From IMG/VR virus record IMGVR_UViG_3300007513_001863, positions 1 through 28,338 of that record: a DNA stretch of 28,338 bases, one strand, 5' to 3'. Source of the stretch: a virus. The translations under genes were made by a program, and so were the position numbers. The notes under the pieces are model-generated. The model saw only the letters and a program-made list of their open reading frames with translations. It searched no databases and was not told the origin of the DNA. Shown here one piece after another: positions 15,001 to 24,200 of this stretch; position 1 is the stretch's first letter, and each line of letters starts with the position of its first letter.

Positions 15001-15226
15001 TGGGGTGAATTGCTACCACATGATCATAAGTAAAAACATGCTCTTTCTCGCCCGGGCCAGAAAGGGCATGCAAATCTTTTCTTTCCATTGGTGCCAATTT
15101 TTCAACTATACCATTTTTAGCGGCCATCAAAAAACATTGTTCTTGAAATTGAGATATTTTAGCTAGGCGCGCGCGTACAGTGGTTTCTGATTCTCTGCCT
15201 TCTGCTATATTTACTGGTCCTGACAT
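12053..15226 (-). CDS. Large baseplate hub-like structural protein
   Basis: Encodes 1057 residues. Near the C-terminus, FYLITAVDHSVLHGDTFHET through TITAKWV (about 997-1021) resembles the terminal strand pattern of baseplate hub proteins (YLItxVxHxixxgxFxTxlxaxW), where an injection-tube hub folds back on itself. An Ala-rich, probably flexible segment lies in the middle (around AEHAKDDAEAAAADPANN). The position after the tape measure, tube-initiator-like and LysM wedge-like genes is where contractile phages encode the hub. No lysozyme motif was seen. Assignment rests on context and the C-terminal pattern, so it is moderate. Confidence 0.6.
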   Translation of the reverse strand: MSGPVNIAEGRESETTVRARLAKISQFQEQCFLMAAKNGIVEKLAPMERKDLHALSGPGEKEHVFTYDHVVAIHPMRNSALLPSQFQSVDGAGMFFRLTPEILSQLKPQLQLYKLYPRKKTSKKFPGVPLKIPMLIGESIPLLGSDKLQGDQNGSKKEHFSPMDEIFRSRSELGNVMPSSLNITFRGEDPAQVNIVDDFNFSLHFSSFQLFNHVFEYQKPGDSTKYNWSYKDLISWSERHVNQTGPIKKVSTSKKISSYDYVGAEPCPEQPTDYSGLAIAHEGMKMNEEFFEIQAVLKYDNQVNFDLVDMLGDGQRFSKTEREELKNFLHSSTLVFRLQFKEHVVVYPDATVSDPGLQINFKYSAYLEDVINSPDLNIIEVPDRESKAMGSYLANLAMAERLLKQVEAQGLKLEESLAGKDADNQAALSYSKLRSLLQKHNKSPWLINLPFRGPNQDTPLSYDNIIINSAAVQREQGRAAAAGRQPKFIWGGLKYDSDGNPSNTPENAIVVFRELVTRYRMYVKSKRRALKSTRYKLLFQILYSKARIYHLKAHLEDVGMTSGGAIGSEPAAAEHAKDDAEAAAADPANNPYEASYNSVTVVNPGSPGSRALKKIINNYTKVLKETTDMDEDSITKASEAMKQKLTSDGPLDALAGVSTGEFAGGRQKYKNIYFTTLGDLIDVAIDLATMQDPLLNGSSPTYKRGEGLYERRMGVLFGPLIDWNSGTNNNITQINLAQVPISLKLLMGFWAENVIQTDREEYLLGEFIRDVVQKLITKALGERCLEGAGSRSETVKILQFTSKMKKVNGKHIPPFYPLGPKYPPDGGSSAYLWDSGKKWDYRIVDTRFGVGGVKKHPYGSQLDFSGMVDIAADTPLEQQYNYMYIYVHNYVPARLDPTAKKNNVLKGVQYLELGKVPGVFKDYGFKRLSIPWLRESRIHAMRRKKGETQLRDVYDFEVTMFGNNIFKPGMLIFVDPRRTGGGSYQQWKELGIGGFYLITAVDHSVLHGDTFHETTITAKWVTFGECGKKQNVKTAVNIMGATDAVNTLIKMAGKEET

Positions 15227-15248
15227 TTACTTTTCTTTTCTCCTTAGT

Positions 15249-15587
15249 CTAATAATACATACCAAACGTCTGCAACACATCAGATAGTGGTGTAGGAATT
15301 AATATTAGATCTCCTCTGGAGAGATGGGCCTCTGTTGGCTTTTTATTATACCATGCAATGACCCACCAAAACTTAGATTCTCCATAGTGTTTGTGAGCCA
15401 GTTTGTAGTATTTGTCGCCATGAACCCAAACATGTTGAACGTTGTTTAGGTTGGCAATTTCTTCTACGCCCGGATGTATCAACGTTGGTGTAGTATATTG
15501 TTCTATAAAAAATACTTTTCTTTTTGCAAACAACTCCTCGTAAAGAAGCTCATTGTTTATTGCCGTAGAGCGATTGTCATATCTCAT
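15249..15587 (-). CDS. LysM-domain baseplate wedge-like protein (gp53-like)
   Basis: A 112-residue protein with one LysM-like domain at about 51-99: HVWVHGDKYYKLAHKHYGES, WWVIAWYNKK, then GDLILIPTP. Small LysM proteins at this place in contractile-tail operons are baseplate wedge components, as T4 gp53 or the LysM protein of Mu-like phages, where the domain acts in assembly rather than on peptidoglycan. The N-terminal 45 residues are probably a helical arm. Its ATG overlaps the TGA of the upstream gene (ATGA), showing translational coupling. Confidence 0.75.
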   Translation of the reverse strand: MRYDNRSTAINNELLYEELFAKRKVFFIEQYTTPTLIHPGVEEIANLNNVQHVWVHGDKYYKLAHKHYGESKFWWVIAWYNKKPTEAHLSRGDLILIPTPLSDVLQTFGMYY

Positions 15588-16384
15588 TTTCCTGTAATTC
15601 CTTTTAGATAAGCATCCAGGGTTGAACCAATTGCTGCTGTTCCGCCCTCTATAGACGAAGCGCCTTCAGCAGTAGCAACAATTCCATTTTCACCAGCAAA
15701 GGCAACGCCATAAGGGTAAAATGGATCGCCCCACTTTTTATCGGTGACATTATATCCTGCCGCGGACTTTTTATTTGGTAAAAACGGAGTGAACCTTAAA
15801 CTTATATCAATAATTTTTGGTAAATAATGTCCAAACTTTTTATTGCTTTTCCTCATCGAACTTTCTTCGTTTGAAACAAACGTTCCCTCTTCAAAGTTTG
15901 GACTAAATGAAAAACCATCAATAAATCCGGGGAGGGGGGCGCCCGTAGGTGACTGAATTAAATTTGCGAATTTAATGGCAACAAATGAAGAGTGTGGATA
16001 GTGCATATGCGCATCATTTTTAACATGTTGTCTCAAGGGCATTGTCATATTTGCCAAAGCTGAACATTTTTGCAAATTAATTAAAGCCTCATGTTCGCTA
16101 GCCGAAGGAACAAACCACTCTAATATAATTGAGCGCCTAGGCGTAGATTGGTTTGCAATTGGCTGCCTTTGGTTTGGGTATTGTACCGTTTTAAACCCTG
16201 CATTGAAATCGTCAGTGAACCTTCTAATAAACGCTTTAAAATCTATAGAGACCTTTTGTTCGGTGGGTGCCTTTTGCGATCCCAAATGAACAATTCGAAT
16301 AACCCCCCATGTTGTGCCATATGCAACCTCTGAAGGATCGCCTAGCCATTGTTTCTTTTTATTCTTGCTCCAAAAATTCCCCAT
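15584..16384 (-). CDS. Baseplate tail-tube initiator-like protein
   Basis: A 266-residue protein. The segment HYLPKIIDISLRFTPFLP (about 186-203) resembles the strand that ends the tube-like fold in tube-initiator/baseplate proteins (T4 gp48/gp54 type). FIDGFSFSPNFEEGTF and IILEWFVPS also fit a tube-like beta barrel. It follows the tape measure gene by ten bases and overlaps the LysM gene, the usual order in contractile phages. The last 50 residues are Gly/Ala/Ser-rich. The start ATG has GGGGAT upstream. Confidence 0.5.
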   Translation of the reverse strand: MGNFWSKNKKKQWLGDPSEVAYGTTWGVIRIVHLGSQKAPTEQKVSIDFKAFIRRFTDDFNAGFKTVQYPNQRQPIANQSTPRRSIILEWFVPSASEHEALINLQKCSALANMTMPLRQHVKNDAHMHYPHSSFVAIKFANLIQSPTGAPLPGFIDGFSFSPNFEEGTFVSNEESSMRKSNKKFGHYLPKIIDISLRFTPFLPNKKSAAGYNVTDKKWGDPFYPYGVAFAGENGIVATAEGASSIEGGTAAIGSTLDAYLKGITGK

Positions 16385-16394
16385 TTTTTATCCC

Positions 16395-19046
16395 CTATGC
16401 CCTTCTTGACGCTGTTCTGCGATAATGATCGCCCTGTTCATTAACCACATCGAGTATTTTCTTTTTAATTACGCGGTTTCCGCCTAAATTAATATGCAAG
16501 CTATCTGTCACCAATACACCAGGATCTCTTGCAACATCTTTTCTGCCTCCGCGTGGTGCTTCTGCCTGTTTTGCAGCTTGAACCGTGGAAGATGCTTGTG
16601 CTCTCACTGCAGAAGACCTTGCGCCAGCGACCGCAGAAGAAACGCCTGCATTTTGTGCCCTTGTCAACGCAGCAACCTCAACCACTGTTTGTTTCGGCAT
16701 TGTTTTAATTGCATATGACAGCTGGGATATTGATCTTGCGTATGTTTTGACTTTTTTCTCATCTAAGTTCTGTACGGCTTTACTAATTTGACCTAAACCG
16801 CGTACAACGCCTGCTGTTTCTACGTTCGTTTTGCCAAGTTGTTGCAAAGAACCAAACACACGAGACAAAGACATTATATTTCCTCTTTTACCCCTATTAA
16901 GATTGTTCATTAAAGTACCGACAGCAGATGAATATTTACTAACTGCACTGTGGCCTGAACTTAAAGCGTTAGAAATTGTTTTAGACTGAGATGAGAAATT
17001 TTCTAATTCCGGGCCCGCCATTTTAGCTGCAGTGGCCATTCTTTGCATTCCCATTGCATATTGATTTGGAAGAGTATACGCCTGTGGGGAATTTTCTTCT
17101 GTCATTGCATCGTTTAATCTATATATTGCATACATGGCCATTCCAATTAAAGGAATTGCCGTTACCAGCGAAGTGCCAAAACCAGCAAATCCCGCTGCGA
17201 GGCCTTTAGTGGCTATTTGCGCAGCAGAAGCTCTCGCTCCAATTGCAGCAATAGCACTAGCCACTTTAAAACCAGCGACCGATAGCGCCATCATTGTGGG
17301 GGTCATATTATTTAGTAGTTTTGCCAGTGCTCGTACCCATGGAAGTATTGACTGTGCAAAGCCGCCGAACTCTTCAAAAGCGCGTCCGAGCCGTTGAGCA
17401 ATAGTGACCAGACTGGCTCCTGCATTGATTAACTTTTGTTGGCTTTCTGCATTTTTTTCCTGCTCTTGTGTGAGTTTTTTAAACTTATCCATATCCCCTT
17501 TAAAGAAAGCGGAGGCAGCTGCAAGACTTTTGAACCCGGAAGCAGTAGCTATTAAACGCTTTTGGAACCTTCCGAGAGAATCCCAGTTCATGTTGGTGTT
17601 TCTCCACATTTCCTTGAGCATCATTAGCCTTTCGCCCTCATCTGCCTTCAACATTCTTATGGAGTTGAGATATGGACCCCCTAAAGCTGCGTTGAGTCTA
17701 GCTACAGAGCTTGCGGCGCCCTCAAAGGTATCAAACTGCTGAGTTACCCCAATCAGCGCTCTAGAGTCGATTGCAGTTGCTTTGGCGACTGCGCCTAATT
17801 GTTGTAAAACCTTTACCGCTCTAGGTCCGGAATATTGAGCTAAAGTGTCAAGAGAATTTATATACATCTTGACATATCGCGAGGGCAGTTCGCCAATGCT
17901 TACAGCGGAGCTATACAGTCTTTTAATCGCTGCTGTTGATTTGTCGCCAAATATTCTTGTTGATTTATCAACCACTGTGGCAAAATCTTCATATGAAATA
18001 CCGGCGCGTTGAGCGGACATGGCCAATCTATCTATTTGCAGCCTCTCTTGTGCGGACTGGCTTGAATATTGCCTTGAAAGGGAATACACTGTTTGTTGCA
18101 TTCTACTAAGCTCTTCGTAAGAGGCTGCCATGCGCTTAATCGCTCTATCTTGATATGCGGACTGCAACCCCTGTGCGAACTGTTTAGATGCGCCAGTGGC
18201 AGATCTCAGAGCAACATCGGAACGATCAATTTGAGTTATCATTGTAATCGTTCTTTCTTGCACCTTCATCATTGTCGAACCAGCAATGTTGGCAGCAGAA
18301 GATGCGTTGTCTAATGTTCGGGTTAAAGTATTGGCAGTTTGAACTATTCCACGCAACACGCCATGGGCTTTTGAACTCGCTTCGAACATTCTCATCGACG
18401 AGCCTGCTAATGTTTGGCGCCATTTGTTATCTAAGCCAAACATCATCTGCATACTTTGCTGTGCGTTTTGTGACGTTTCTAGCTGGGCTTGTTTAAATCT
18501 AATTTGTGCGGCGATCTTATTAGCTATACCTTTCCTTTCTTGATCGTTTAGCTGTAGGGCCTCTCTTTGTATTCGATTGGTTTCGTTTTTTGCATTTGTC
18601 AAGGCGCGCTGCGCGTTTTGTAACTTAACGGATCCTTCCGCTTCAGTTTTTTCCAGCGATTCGACCTCTTCTTTAAGGTTTCGCTGTTTTGTTATCGCTG
18701 CATCTAGAGCGCGTTGACGCGCTTCCGGGCCTCTAACGAGTGCATTTAGCTCTTGCTGGAGGAGCGACAGTTCTTCTTTTATATTATTGTTTCTGCGCTC
18801 TTCGTAATCAACTAATGTGCCATATATATTTTGAGTCTCTAGTAGGATGGCGCGTTCTTGTTGCCACGCGTTAAGGCGTTGTTCTATTGCTTGAAGTGCA
18901 TCGCTGTTATTTGCATTGGTCTGTTCATTGATGTTATAGATCTCCATCAAGACAGCTTTAGTTTCTTGTAAACTAGCCTTTAGTCGTTCATTCTCTTTCC
19001 TTGCTTGGGCTATTGTTTTGGGATCCATCCCGTCGCCGTTTGCCAT
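16395..19046 (-). CDS. Tail tape measure protein
   Basis: Encodes 883 residues. Residues 10-195 are Gln/Glu/Lys-rich and predicted coiled coil, followed by long helical Ala/Ser/Gln-rich sequence and a hydrophobic region at about 582-645 (with segments such as MMALSVAGFKVASAIAAIGA and LVTAIPLIGMAMYAIY) likely to enter the membrane during ejection. The C-terminal 80 residues are Ala-rich then basic. This layout and the place between tail chaperone and baseplate genes identify the tape measure protein, which sets tail length. With the usual rule of about 1.5 angstrom per residue the tail tube would be near 130 nm. AGGAGT lies ten bases before ATG. Confidence 0.88.
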   Translation of the reverse strand: MANGDGMDPKTIAQARKENERLKASLQETKAVLMEIYNINEQTNANNSDALQAIEQRLNAWQQERAILLETQNIYGTLVDYEERRNNNIKEELSLLQQELNALVRGPEARQRALDAAITKQRNLKEEVESLEKTEAEGSVKLQNAQRALTNAKNETNRIQREALQLNDQERKGIANKIAAQIRFKQAQLETSQNAQQSMQMMFGLDNKWRQTLAGSSMRMFEASSKAHGVLRGIVQTANTLTRTLDNASSAANIAGSTMMKVQERTITMITQIDRSDVALRSATGASKQFAQGLQSAYQDRAIKRMAASYEELSRMQQTVYSLSRQYSSQSAQERLQIDRLAMSAQRAGISYEDFATVVDKSTRIFGDKSTAAIKRLYSSAVSIGELPSRYVKMYINSLDTLAQYSGPRAVKVLQQLGAVAKATAIDSRALIGVTQQFDTFEGAASSVARLNAALGGPYLNSIRMLKADEGERLMMLKEMWRNTNMNWDSLGRFQKRLIATASGFKSLAAASAFFKGDMDKFKKLTQEQEKNAESQQKLINAGASLVTIAQRLGRAFEEFGGFAQSILPWVRALAKLLNNMTPTMMALSVAGFKVASAIAAIGARASAAQIATKGLAAGFAGFGTSLVTAIPLIGMAMYAIYRLNDAMTEENSPQAYTLPNQYAMGMQRMATAAKMAGPELENFSSQSKTISNALSSGHSAVSKYSSAVGTLMNNLNRGKRGNIMSLSRVFGSLQQLGKTNVETAGVVRGLGQISKAVQNLDEKKVKTYARSISQLSYAIKTMPKQTVVEVAALTRAQNAGVSSAVAGARSSAVRAQASSTVQAAKQAEAPRGGRKDVARDPGVLVTDSLHINLGGNRVIKKKILDVVNEQGDHYRRTASRRA

Positions 19047-19060
19047 TTATTATAAGACTC

Positions 19061-19441
19061 CTATTTAAAAGGCCAAACCAAACCAGTGGTTTCTTCAAAA
19101 TCCTGAACTTTTTCGTCTAAATTATATTTTGCTTCCCGTGTTCTGTCATCTTCTACTCCAAAATCCAAATGCGCTTGCATATAGCTCTTTTCAGCTACCA
19201 GTGCGCCTAAAAACGCTTTAACATCTGGTTTAGAGCCTTTGACTTTTACATTGTATTTGCCTGGTGATGTATCTACTTCCGCCTCTTCTGTTAATGCAGT
19301 TTCAAGTTCGTCTATGGAAGGCACTCTTCCAAACATTCTCCTTAAAACCTCTTTTACAGTTGAACCAAACATAGTTAAAAAACTCTCGTTTAGGTCGTTG
19401 TTTTTATTTAGATCGACAACCACAGGTAATAAAGCAGCCAT
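19061..19441 (-). CDS. Small tail-region protein before tape measure, unknown
   Basis: A 126-residue acidic protein not recognised. The N-terminal half (LNESFLTMFGSTVKEVLRRMFG) looks helical; the middle (KYNVKVKGSKPDVKAFLGALVAEKSYMQAHLDFG) is mixed alpha/beta; the end is acidic, closing with GLVWPFK. It follows a terminator and has its own excellent GGAGG site, so it may be expressed separately from the sheath-tube-chaperone block. Its place next to the tape measure suggests a tail assembly or chaperone role, by context only. Confidence 0.75.
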   Translation of the reverse strand: MAALLPVVVDLNKNNDLNESFLTMFGSTVKEVLRRMFGRVPSIDELETALTEEAEVDTSPGKYNVKVKGSKPDVKAFLGALVAEKSYMQAHLDFGVEDDRTREAKYNLDEKVQDFEETTGLVWPFK

Positions 19442-19481
19442 ATAATTTTTCCTCCGTTATTGTATAATTAGTCACTAGCTG

Positions 19482-19509
19482 AAAATAAAAAAGCCGGTTT
19501 TACCCGGCT
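19482..19509 (-). terminator. Rho-independent terminator after tail chaperone genes
   Basis: AGCCGG pairs with CCGGCT around a six-base loop (GTAAAA on the minus strand) and is followed by TTTTTATTTT. It lies two bases after the stop codon of the frameshift ORF. It would end or reduce transcription of the connector-sheath-tube-chaperone block before the tape measure gene. Confidence 0.8.
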
Positions 19510-19511
19510 AG

Positions 19512-19760
19512 TTATTTTTTATTGCTTATTTTATCATATTCTTCTTTTTCTTTTTCAAATTGTTTTGCCAGCCTCTTAAGGAACCAATTACGCAACCCCA
19601 CAGGAAGACTATACATTTCTATAAGACTCCAGCCTCCATGGTATTTGAGCATGAAAAACTGCTCATACACAGATTCCATATAATTATTATCTAGGCCAAA
19701 AAAAGTCCGCGGTAAACGGAACCTCCATTTTTGTCTCTGAGTAACAACCTGTGCAAACAA
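19512..19760 (-). CDS. Tail assembly chaperone frameshift extension (T-like part)
   Basis: The open frame runs 82 codons from a TTG inside the gp26-like gene, but it has no convincing start: the first ATG (residue 28) lacks a Shine-Dalgarno site. It overlaps the upstream gene by about 74 bases and can be joined to it at the T7 run by a +1 or -2 shift. The likely translated part begins about residue 22 (GLDNNYMESVYEQF) and includes YHGGWSLIEMYSLPVGLRNW, followed by a charged helix. This matches a G/GT tail chaperone layout, in which the extension binds the tape measure protein. Independent translation from the internal ATG (55 residues) remains possible. Confidence 0.65.
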   Translation of the reverse strand: MFAQVVTQRQKWRFRLPRTFFGLDNNYMESVYEQFFMLKYHGGWSLIEMYSLPVGLRNWFLKRLAKQFEKEKEEYDKISNKK

Positions 19761-20547
19761 AATATTGAGTTAAATCAATATTTGGCACAAGCTTGGAATA
19801 ACACTTTCTAATATGCCTAGAATCTTTAGCTGGCATATTGTTAACGAAGTTTTCGATAGCGGAAGGATCGGTTATTCCATTAACCGAGACAAGAAAGCTT
19901 TTAAGCTGATCCGTCCACCCGGGCTCAGGCATGTTATATTTTTTATTCTTTTCTGCAACTGCAGCCATTCTTTTTTCATCTTCCCCTGTTAAAAGCCTTA
20001 CTTCTACATCAACTTCGCTGCTGGGTAATTTAATAATAAAGTTATTCTCTTTTCCAGCAGATACGTTTTCTAAGCTCTCAGTGTGGCCGCCGGACGTTAC
20101 AGATACATTTAAATCAAACTCATATTCAGAAAATTGATTGCACACAGGGCACTGTACTTTTGTTTCATAGTTTGAACCATATGCAGAAATGCGCGCCTTT
20201 ACTAGAATAGCATTTCGATCTCCAATCAACAAATCATTAATATTGATATTTTCTATGATTAGATTTTGCAATAATCTTTCAATTGCGATGCCCTGCTTTA
20301 ATAGAGCCGTTGATGTTAAAATGTCCTCATCTTTAGCTGTCATTTGTCGAATTTCCAAACATTCCTTCCCATGTAAAGGATGGCCTACTGGATAAAAATT
20401 GCCTTTCGAAGGCAAATCAACAAAATCTGTTGGCGCAACAAAGTTTAATAAACTTTTTTCGCTTGAATCGGTTTTTGTTGCAGAAGGGGGAGGGGGTTCA
20501 GAAAGAGCAGCGTTATTTGCTCCAAAACGTTCTTCATTATTTCTCAT
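19687..20547 (-). CDS. T4 gp26-like baseplate/tail assembly chaperone with zinc ribbon
   Basis: A 286-residue protein. The block DFVDLPSKGNFYPVGHPLHG (41-60), EIRQMTAKDEDILT (65-78) and LLIGDRNAILVKARISAYG (106-124) is characteristic of the T4 gp26 baseplate-hub/assembly family. CPVC (133-136) and CTGC (265-268) form a likely zinc ribbon, flanking an inserted beta region. The N-terminal 35 residues are Pro/Ser-rich and flexible. It lies between tail tube and tape measure, where other phages encode tail assembly chaperones. Its last codons contain a run of seven T that leads into the overlapping downstream frame. Confidence 0.8.
   Translation of the reverse strand: MRNNEERFGANNAALSEPPPPSATKTDSSEKSLLNFVAPTDFVDLPSKGNFYPVGHPLHGKECLEIRQMTAKDEDILTSTALLKQGIAIERLLQNLIIENININDLLIGDRNAILVKARISAYGSNYETKVQCPVCNQFSEYEFDLNVSVTSGGHTESLENVSAGKENNFIIKLPSSEVDVEVRLLTGEDEKRMAAVAEKNKKYNMPEPGWTDQLKSFLVSVNGITDPSAIENFVNNMPAKDSRHIRKCYSKLVPNIDLTQYFVCTGCYSETKMEVPFTADFFWPR
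19698..19704 (-). other. Candidate programmed frameshift site (T7 run)
   Basis: On the minus strand GAC TTT TTT TGG lies four codons before the zero-frame TAA. A +1 shift gives D-F-F-G-L-D and a -2 shift gives D-F-F-F-G-L-D, both entering the downstream frame; a -1 shift would hit TAG two codons later. The fusion would be about 344-345 residues. Mu uses a -2 shift in its tail chaperone genes, so this direction has precedent. Confidence 0.55.
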
Positions 20548-20573
20548 TAATACCTCTTATCTTTTATGACTGT

Positions 20574-21149
20574 TTATTTTTTGCTATGGCCAACTGGGAA
20601 GTTTTTCTTGGCACTAACGCCAGGTGCAGCGCCAGCATATGCGTTATTTTTTGACCAAAGATTAGCCCAATCATATCTAATTGTCAACGTGATATCCATA
20701 ATATCATCTGAATCATATGACAAGTTGCCAAAACGCACATCTTTAATCCATGGAGATTTCAATGTCCACTGCTCAACGGCCGTACCATCGGCGCCTAATT
20801 GTTCAATTGTCATCTGTTTGACAGAACTGACTGCTCTGTCTTTTGATATGGTCTTCCAAACCTCCTTCTGTTTTACCGGTATTTCATACCCGGCTGACTC
20901 GATCATGTGCATAATCGTCATTGTTGCGTCTGGATCTAAAGGATCAACTAAAGTAAGGTCAATTGAGTTCCACTCTACACGACCTGGGTACCAGAAAGTG
21001 TGATTGATAAATCTATGTGACGTTTCAGAAATTGAAAAACTGGGTTTCGAAACGGACTTGCACAACCATCTGTCAAATTTGTTAAAATAGCACACCCATC
21101 TATAAGCTCGTTTGGTTTCTGTACCTAGATCGTCTGACCAAAATCCCAT
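20574..21149 (-). CDS. Tail tube protein (T4 gp19-like)
   Basis: A 191-residue protein that would polymerise into the inner tail tube. The start MGFWSDDLG is followed by RAYRWVCYFN, KPSFSISETSHRFIN, FWYPGRVEWNSIDLTLVDP and a C-terminal beta strand DIMDITLTIRYDWANL, the pattern of contractile-phage tube proteins (gp19 family). The order sheath then tube supports this. AGGAG lies before ATG, and a hairpin occupies the leader. Confidence 0.85.
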   Translation of the reverse strand: MGFWSDDLGTETKRAYRWVCYFNKFDRWLCKSVSKPSFSISETSHRFINHTFWYPGRVEWNSIDLTLVDPLDPDATMTIMHMIESAGYEIPVKQKEVWKTISKDRAVSSVKQMTIEQLGADGTAVEQWTLKSPWIKDVRFGNLSYDSDDIMDITLTIRYDWANLWSKNNAYAGAAPGVSAKKNFPVGHSKK

Positions 21150-21172
21150 TATTTTATATCTCCTATAACAAT

Positions 21173-21206
21173 ATATTCGTTGCTATCAGTAAATAGTAGC
21201 GAATAT
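21173..21206. repeat. Inverted repeat in the sheath-tube intergenic region
   Basis: ATATTCG (21173-21179) and CGAATAT (21200-21206) are perfect inverted arms, with a further GCTA/TAGC pair inside. It lies in the 70-base gap between sheath stop and tube start. On the plus strand it is followed by a T run, so it could stop antisense transcription; on the minus strand it would be a leader hairpin before the tube Shine-Dalgarno site. Confidence 0.5.
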
Positions 21207-21219
21207 TTTTTTTACCACA

Positions 21220-24200
21220 TTAATCCTCGAAGGAAGCACCTGAACTTGTGATAATAAAGTCAAGCGCAATGAACTCAATGGCCCTAGCGGGCTTCAAGTA
21301 TATCTTAGCATAAAGAATGTTTCTATCAATCAACTCTGGAGTGGTGGTGGTCTCATCCAGCTTAAGTCTATAATCTGTAAGACCAAATCTCGTTCTGACA
21401 GAACTCAAGAGCAAGTCGACTTCGCCACTAAACGCATTCCACGTCTCTTTAACATTTTGTTCAAACAAGGTTCTATTTGCGATCCTAGAAACTTCCTTCT
21501 TGAGGAAAATCAAAAGACGTCGAACATTAATTCGATCCAGTGCAGAGCGCGTTAGTTGCAGCGTCTTCTGCCCAAAGATTACAATCCCTTCTGCAGGGAA
21601 AGAAGCAATCGGATTGACGTTAGCGTCATAAAGCTTGTCACGCTGTTTAGAAGTTAACTGTTGGCGCGCTGACATCACTGTCTGTCCACCAGCCTTTTCT
21701 TCAGTCAGGCCGCCTCTAGAGAAGCCTGCAGGCGCAAACCATACATCTTTTCTATTTTCAGTGTATGCCATGGCACCCAAAGCGACCACTGAAGGCGGAA
21801 CCCATAGGGCTGTGCCAACATTGTCGTCTTTAATTTGAACCCATGGATAGTATGCTGCACCGTAACTAGAGTCGATTTCTCGATCTTTCATTTTTCGCAC
21901 TGCATCGTCAACGTTTCCAATACGTTCTTTTTCTTCCGTTTTGTCCTCGGTGTCGGGCACATAATCATTCTCAATATCAATAATTGCCAATGCGTCTGCG
22001 CGCTCTTCGCATGCACTAACCAATCGTTTGGTGACCTCCGGCACTGTAATGCCCGGAATTGCCATTAGATTGCACTCTACAACTTCAGCGTCATCAATCA
22101 TATCAATTGATCTCATCAGAGTGTGGAAAGCATAATCGCCGGTACCTTCCAAGTTTGTGGGGTCCATTGCACTGTTTCTAAACGGCTCTCTCTCCTGAAT
22201 ATCTAAACCATCAAAACCGCCATATAAGACTGTTGTGAACTTGTTTATGCCAGCATTTGAGCCGGTTAAGAGATGAAATGAGCCACTTCTTGCAGTAAAG
22301 GATGATCTCTCATCTTCATGGTCGGTTTCGCTCATACTGGCGGCGCCTCTTTGACGGCTACCGCTGTCATATGCCCACGTTTGGTCTTCTTCGTCGAAGC
22401 GAATATCATCCAAAGTGAAAAACCATGAAACTTCAGCATTCTCATCAGCAGATAAATCAAATTTATCTTTGGTTTGTCCGGGGTTGCTTCGAAGAATATC
22501 TTTAACGCTGTTCTCGAATTGAGCAGTGCTCTTTTCGGTGAGATCTACGCCCCAATAAGCCTTAAGTGGGTTAATAATGCCATCTGTGCTGGCACTCACT
22601 CGAAGAGGAATTTCTGGGTAGTCGAACTCACAGCTAAAAGCGAGAGAGTCAAGTTTAGCATCGCTGTCTGCAACCGGACCCATTAATACTTGACCATCCA
22701 CTGCAGCCTGAGCAACCCCGAGTGAATTTTTAAATGCAAATCCGGCCATGTGGTCGGGACCTACCTCGCCAAAACTCAAGTGATCATTGGATTGTGCGAG
22801 GGTGCTGCCGCTTGTCAAAGTAAGGGGTTGAAAAACCACAGGCCCATAACAACCAAATGGTACGTGACCTCTGTTGTTGCCGGGCTCAACATGCACTCTA
22901 ATCCAGCGCGATTGGTTTTCATATTCTCCGAGTAGTTTATTTCGCTTGTCTGTGTGATCCCAAATAATTGAACGGTCTCCGATTCTTCTAGCAATATAAT
23001 TTGGAGAAGAAGGATCTAAATTCAGGTTTGAGAACTTTTCAATTGGAACGGGTCGCAAGTCCGCATCTGTGATATCGCGCACGGTTACGGTAAAGGTTGC
23101 CCATTGTTTACTAGATTTGGGCGGCTTAATGTTTTCAATGGAAATTTTAAGATTGTTTTGATTCCATTCAGAGCCGCCATCAATTGAAACAAATTTAAAT
23201 AGTTTTTTCGCTCGACTAGTCATACCTGCATCGAAACCTGCAGGATCTGCATTTTCATCTTGCGAAATAATAAATCCCGTTTCTGAAGGGTAATACTCTT
23301 TTTTCATAGAAGCATAACTAAGCGAACCTGAAGAAAGCGCCATTATTACACCGAAACCCTGCTCACCTGAGCCAGTCAAAGTGTCAGCAACGCCTCTTTC
23401 GAAGGTTTCGCCAAGCCAATAGTTTGTTAAACCTTGGGCAGTGGTGTAAATACTGTTATTAGTTAATTGCGGGTTTGTATTAAAGACCTTTCGAATGTAC
23501 TTATCAGACGCCCTATTAAAGTTAAAGGCAGACTCGATAACTTTGGAGCCATTTTTATCAAAAATGGCCACTTTAAATTCGTTATCAACACCAGCGTCTC
23601 CACTAGGTAGAGATTTGATCATAGCACTAGTGCCTGATGTGAACTGTCTTGTGGCGCCGAATGGGTGTCCTACTACGTCTATGCCGGTGCCTCTCATTGT
23701 GCCACTAAGTGCTGCAACGCCCTCATCAAGGTACCAAACTGCAGCAAGAGTGCCCCTGGCTTTGCTTTGAGTGGAATTTACACCACTGGTGAATGCCGAT
23801 GGTGCGTCACCCGTAACAGCGGCGTCCCAGTCTGCTTTGTTGCTGTAAATAATTTGTTTATTTCCAAACGCCCCGTTGAGCACGTTTTGTGTGAGCGTCA
23901 CTGTAGGGGCGGCCACGCCGCTTGTGATATCAAGGTTTCCTGCGGTGTTTTGACCATTAACTGCTGTATTGAACGCGGTAGCGAAATCGGATTCAGCAGA
24001 AGTATTAACAGAAACTGCGCCAACAGTAGTTACTGCGGCGTTGTCTGTGTTTACCTCAAATACTGCGGATGTACCTGCGGTATCTGTTAATGTAATTGTG
24101 GTATCTTCGGCCGGGTGGCCATCAAATGTAAATGTTGCTGTGGATCCATTAATCGCGCCATCTGCAAAAACTGTATTAACCGCACCGCCATTGATAGTCA

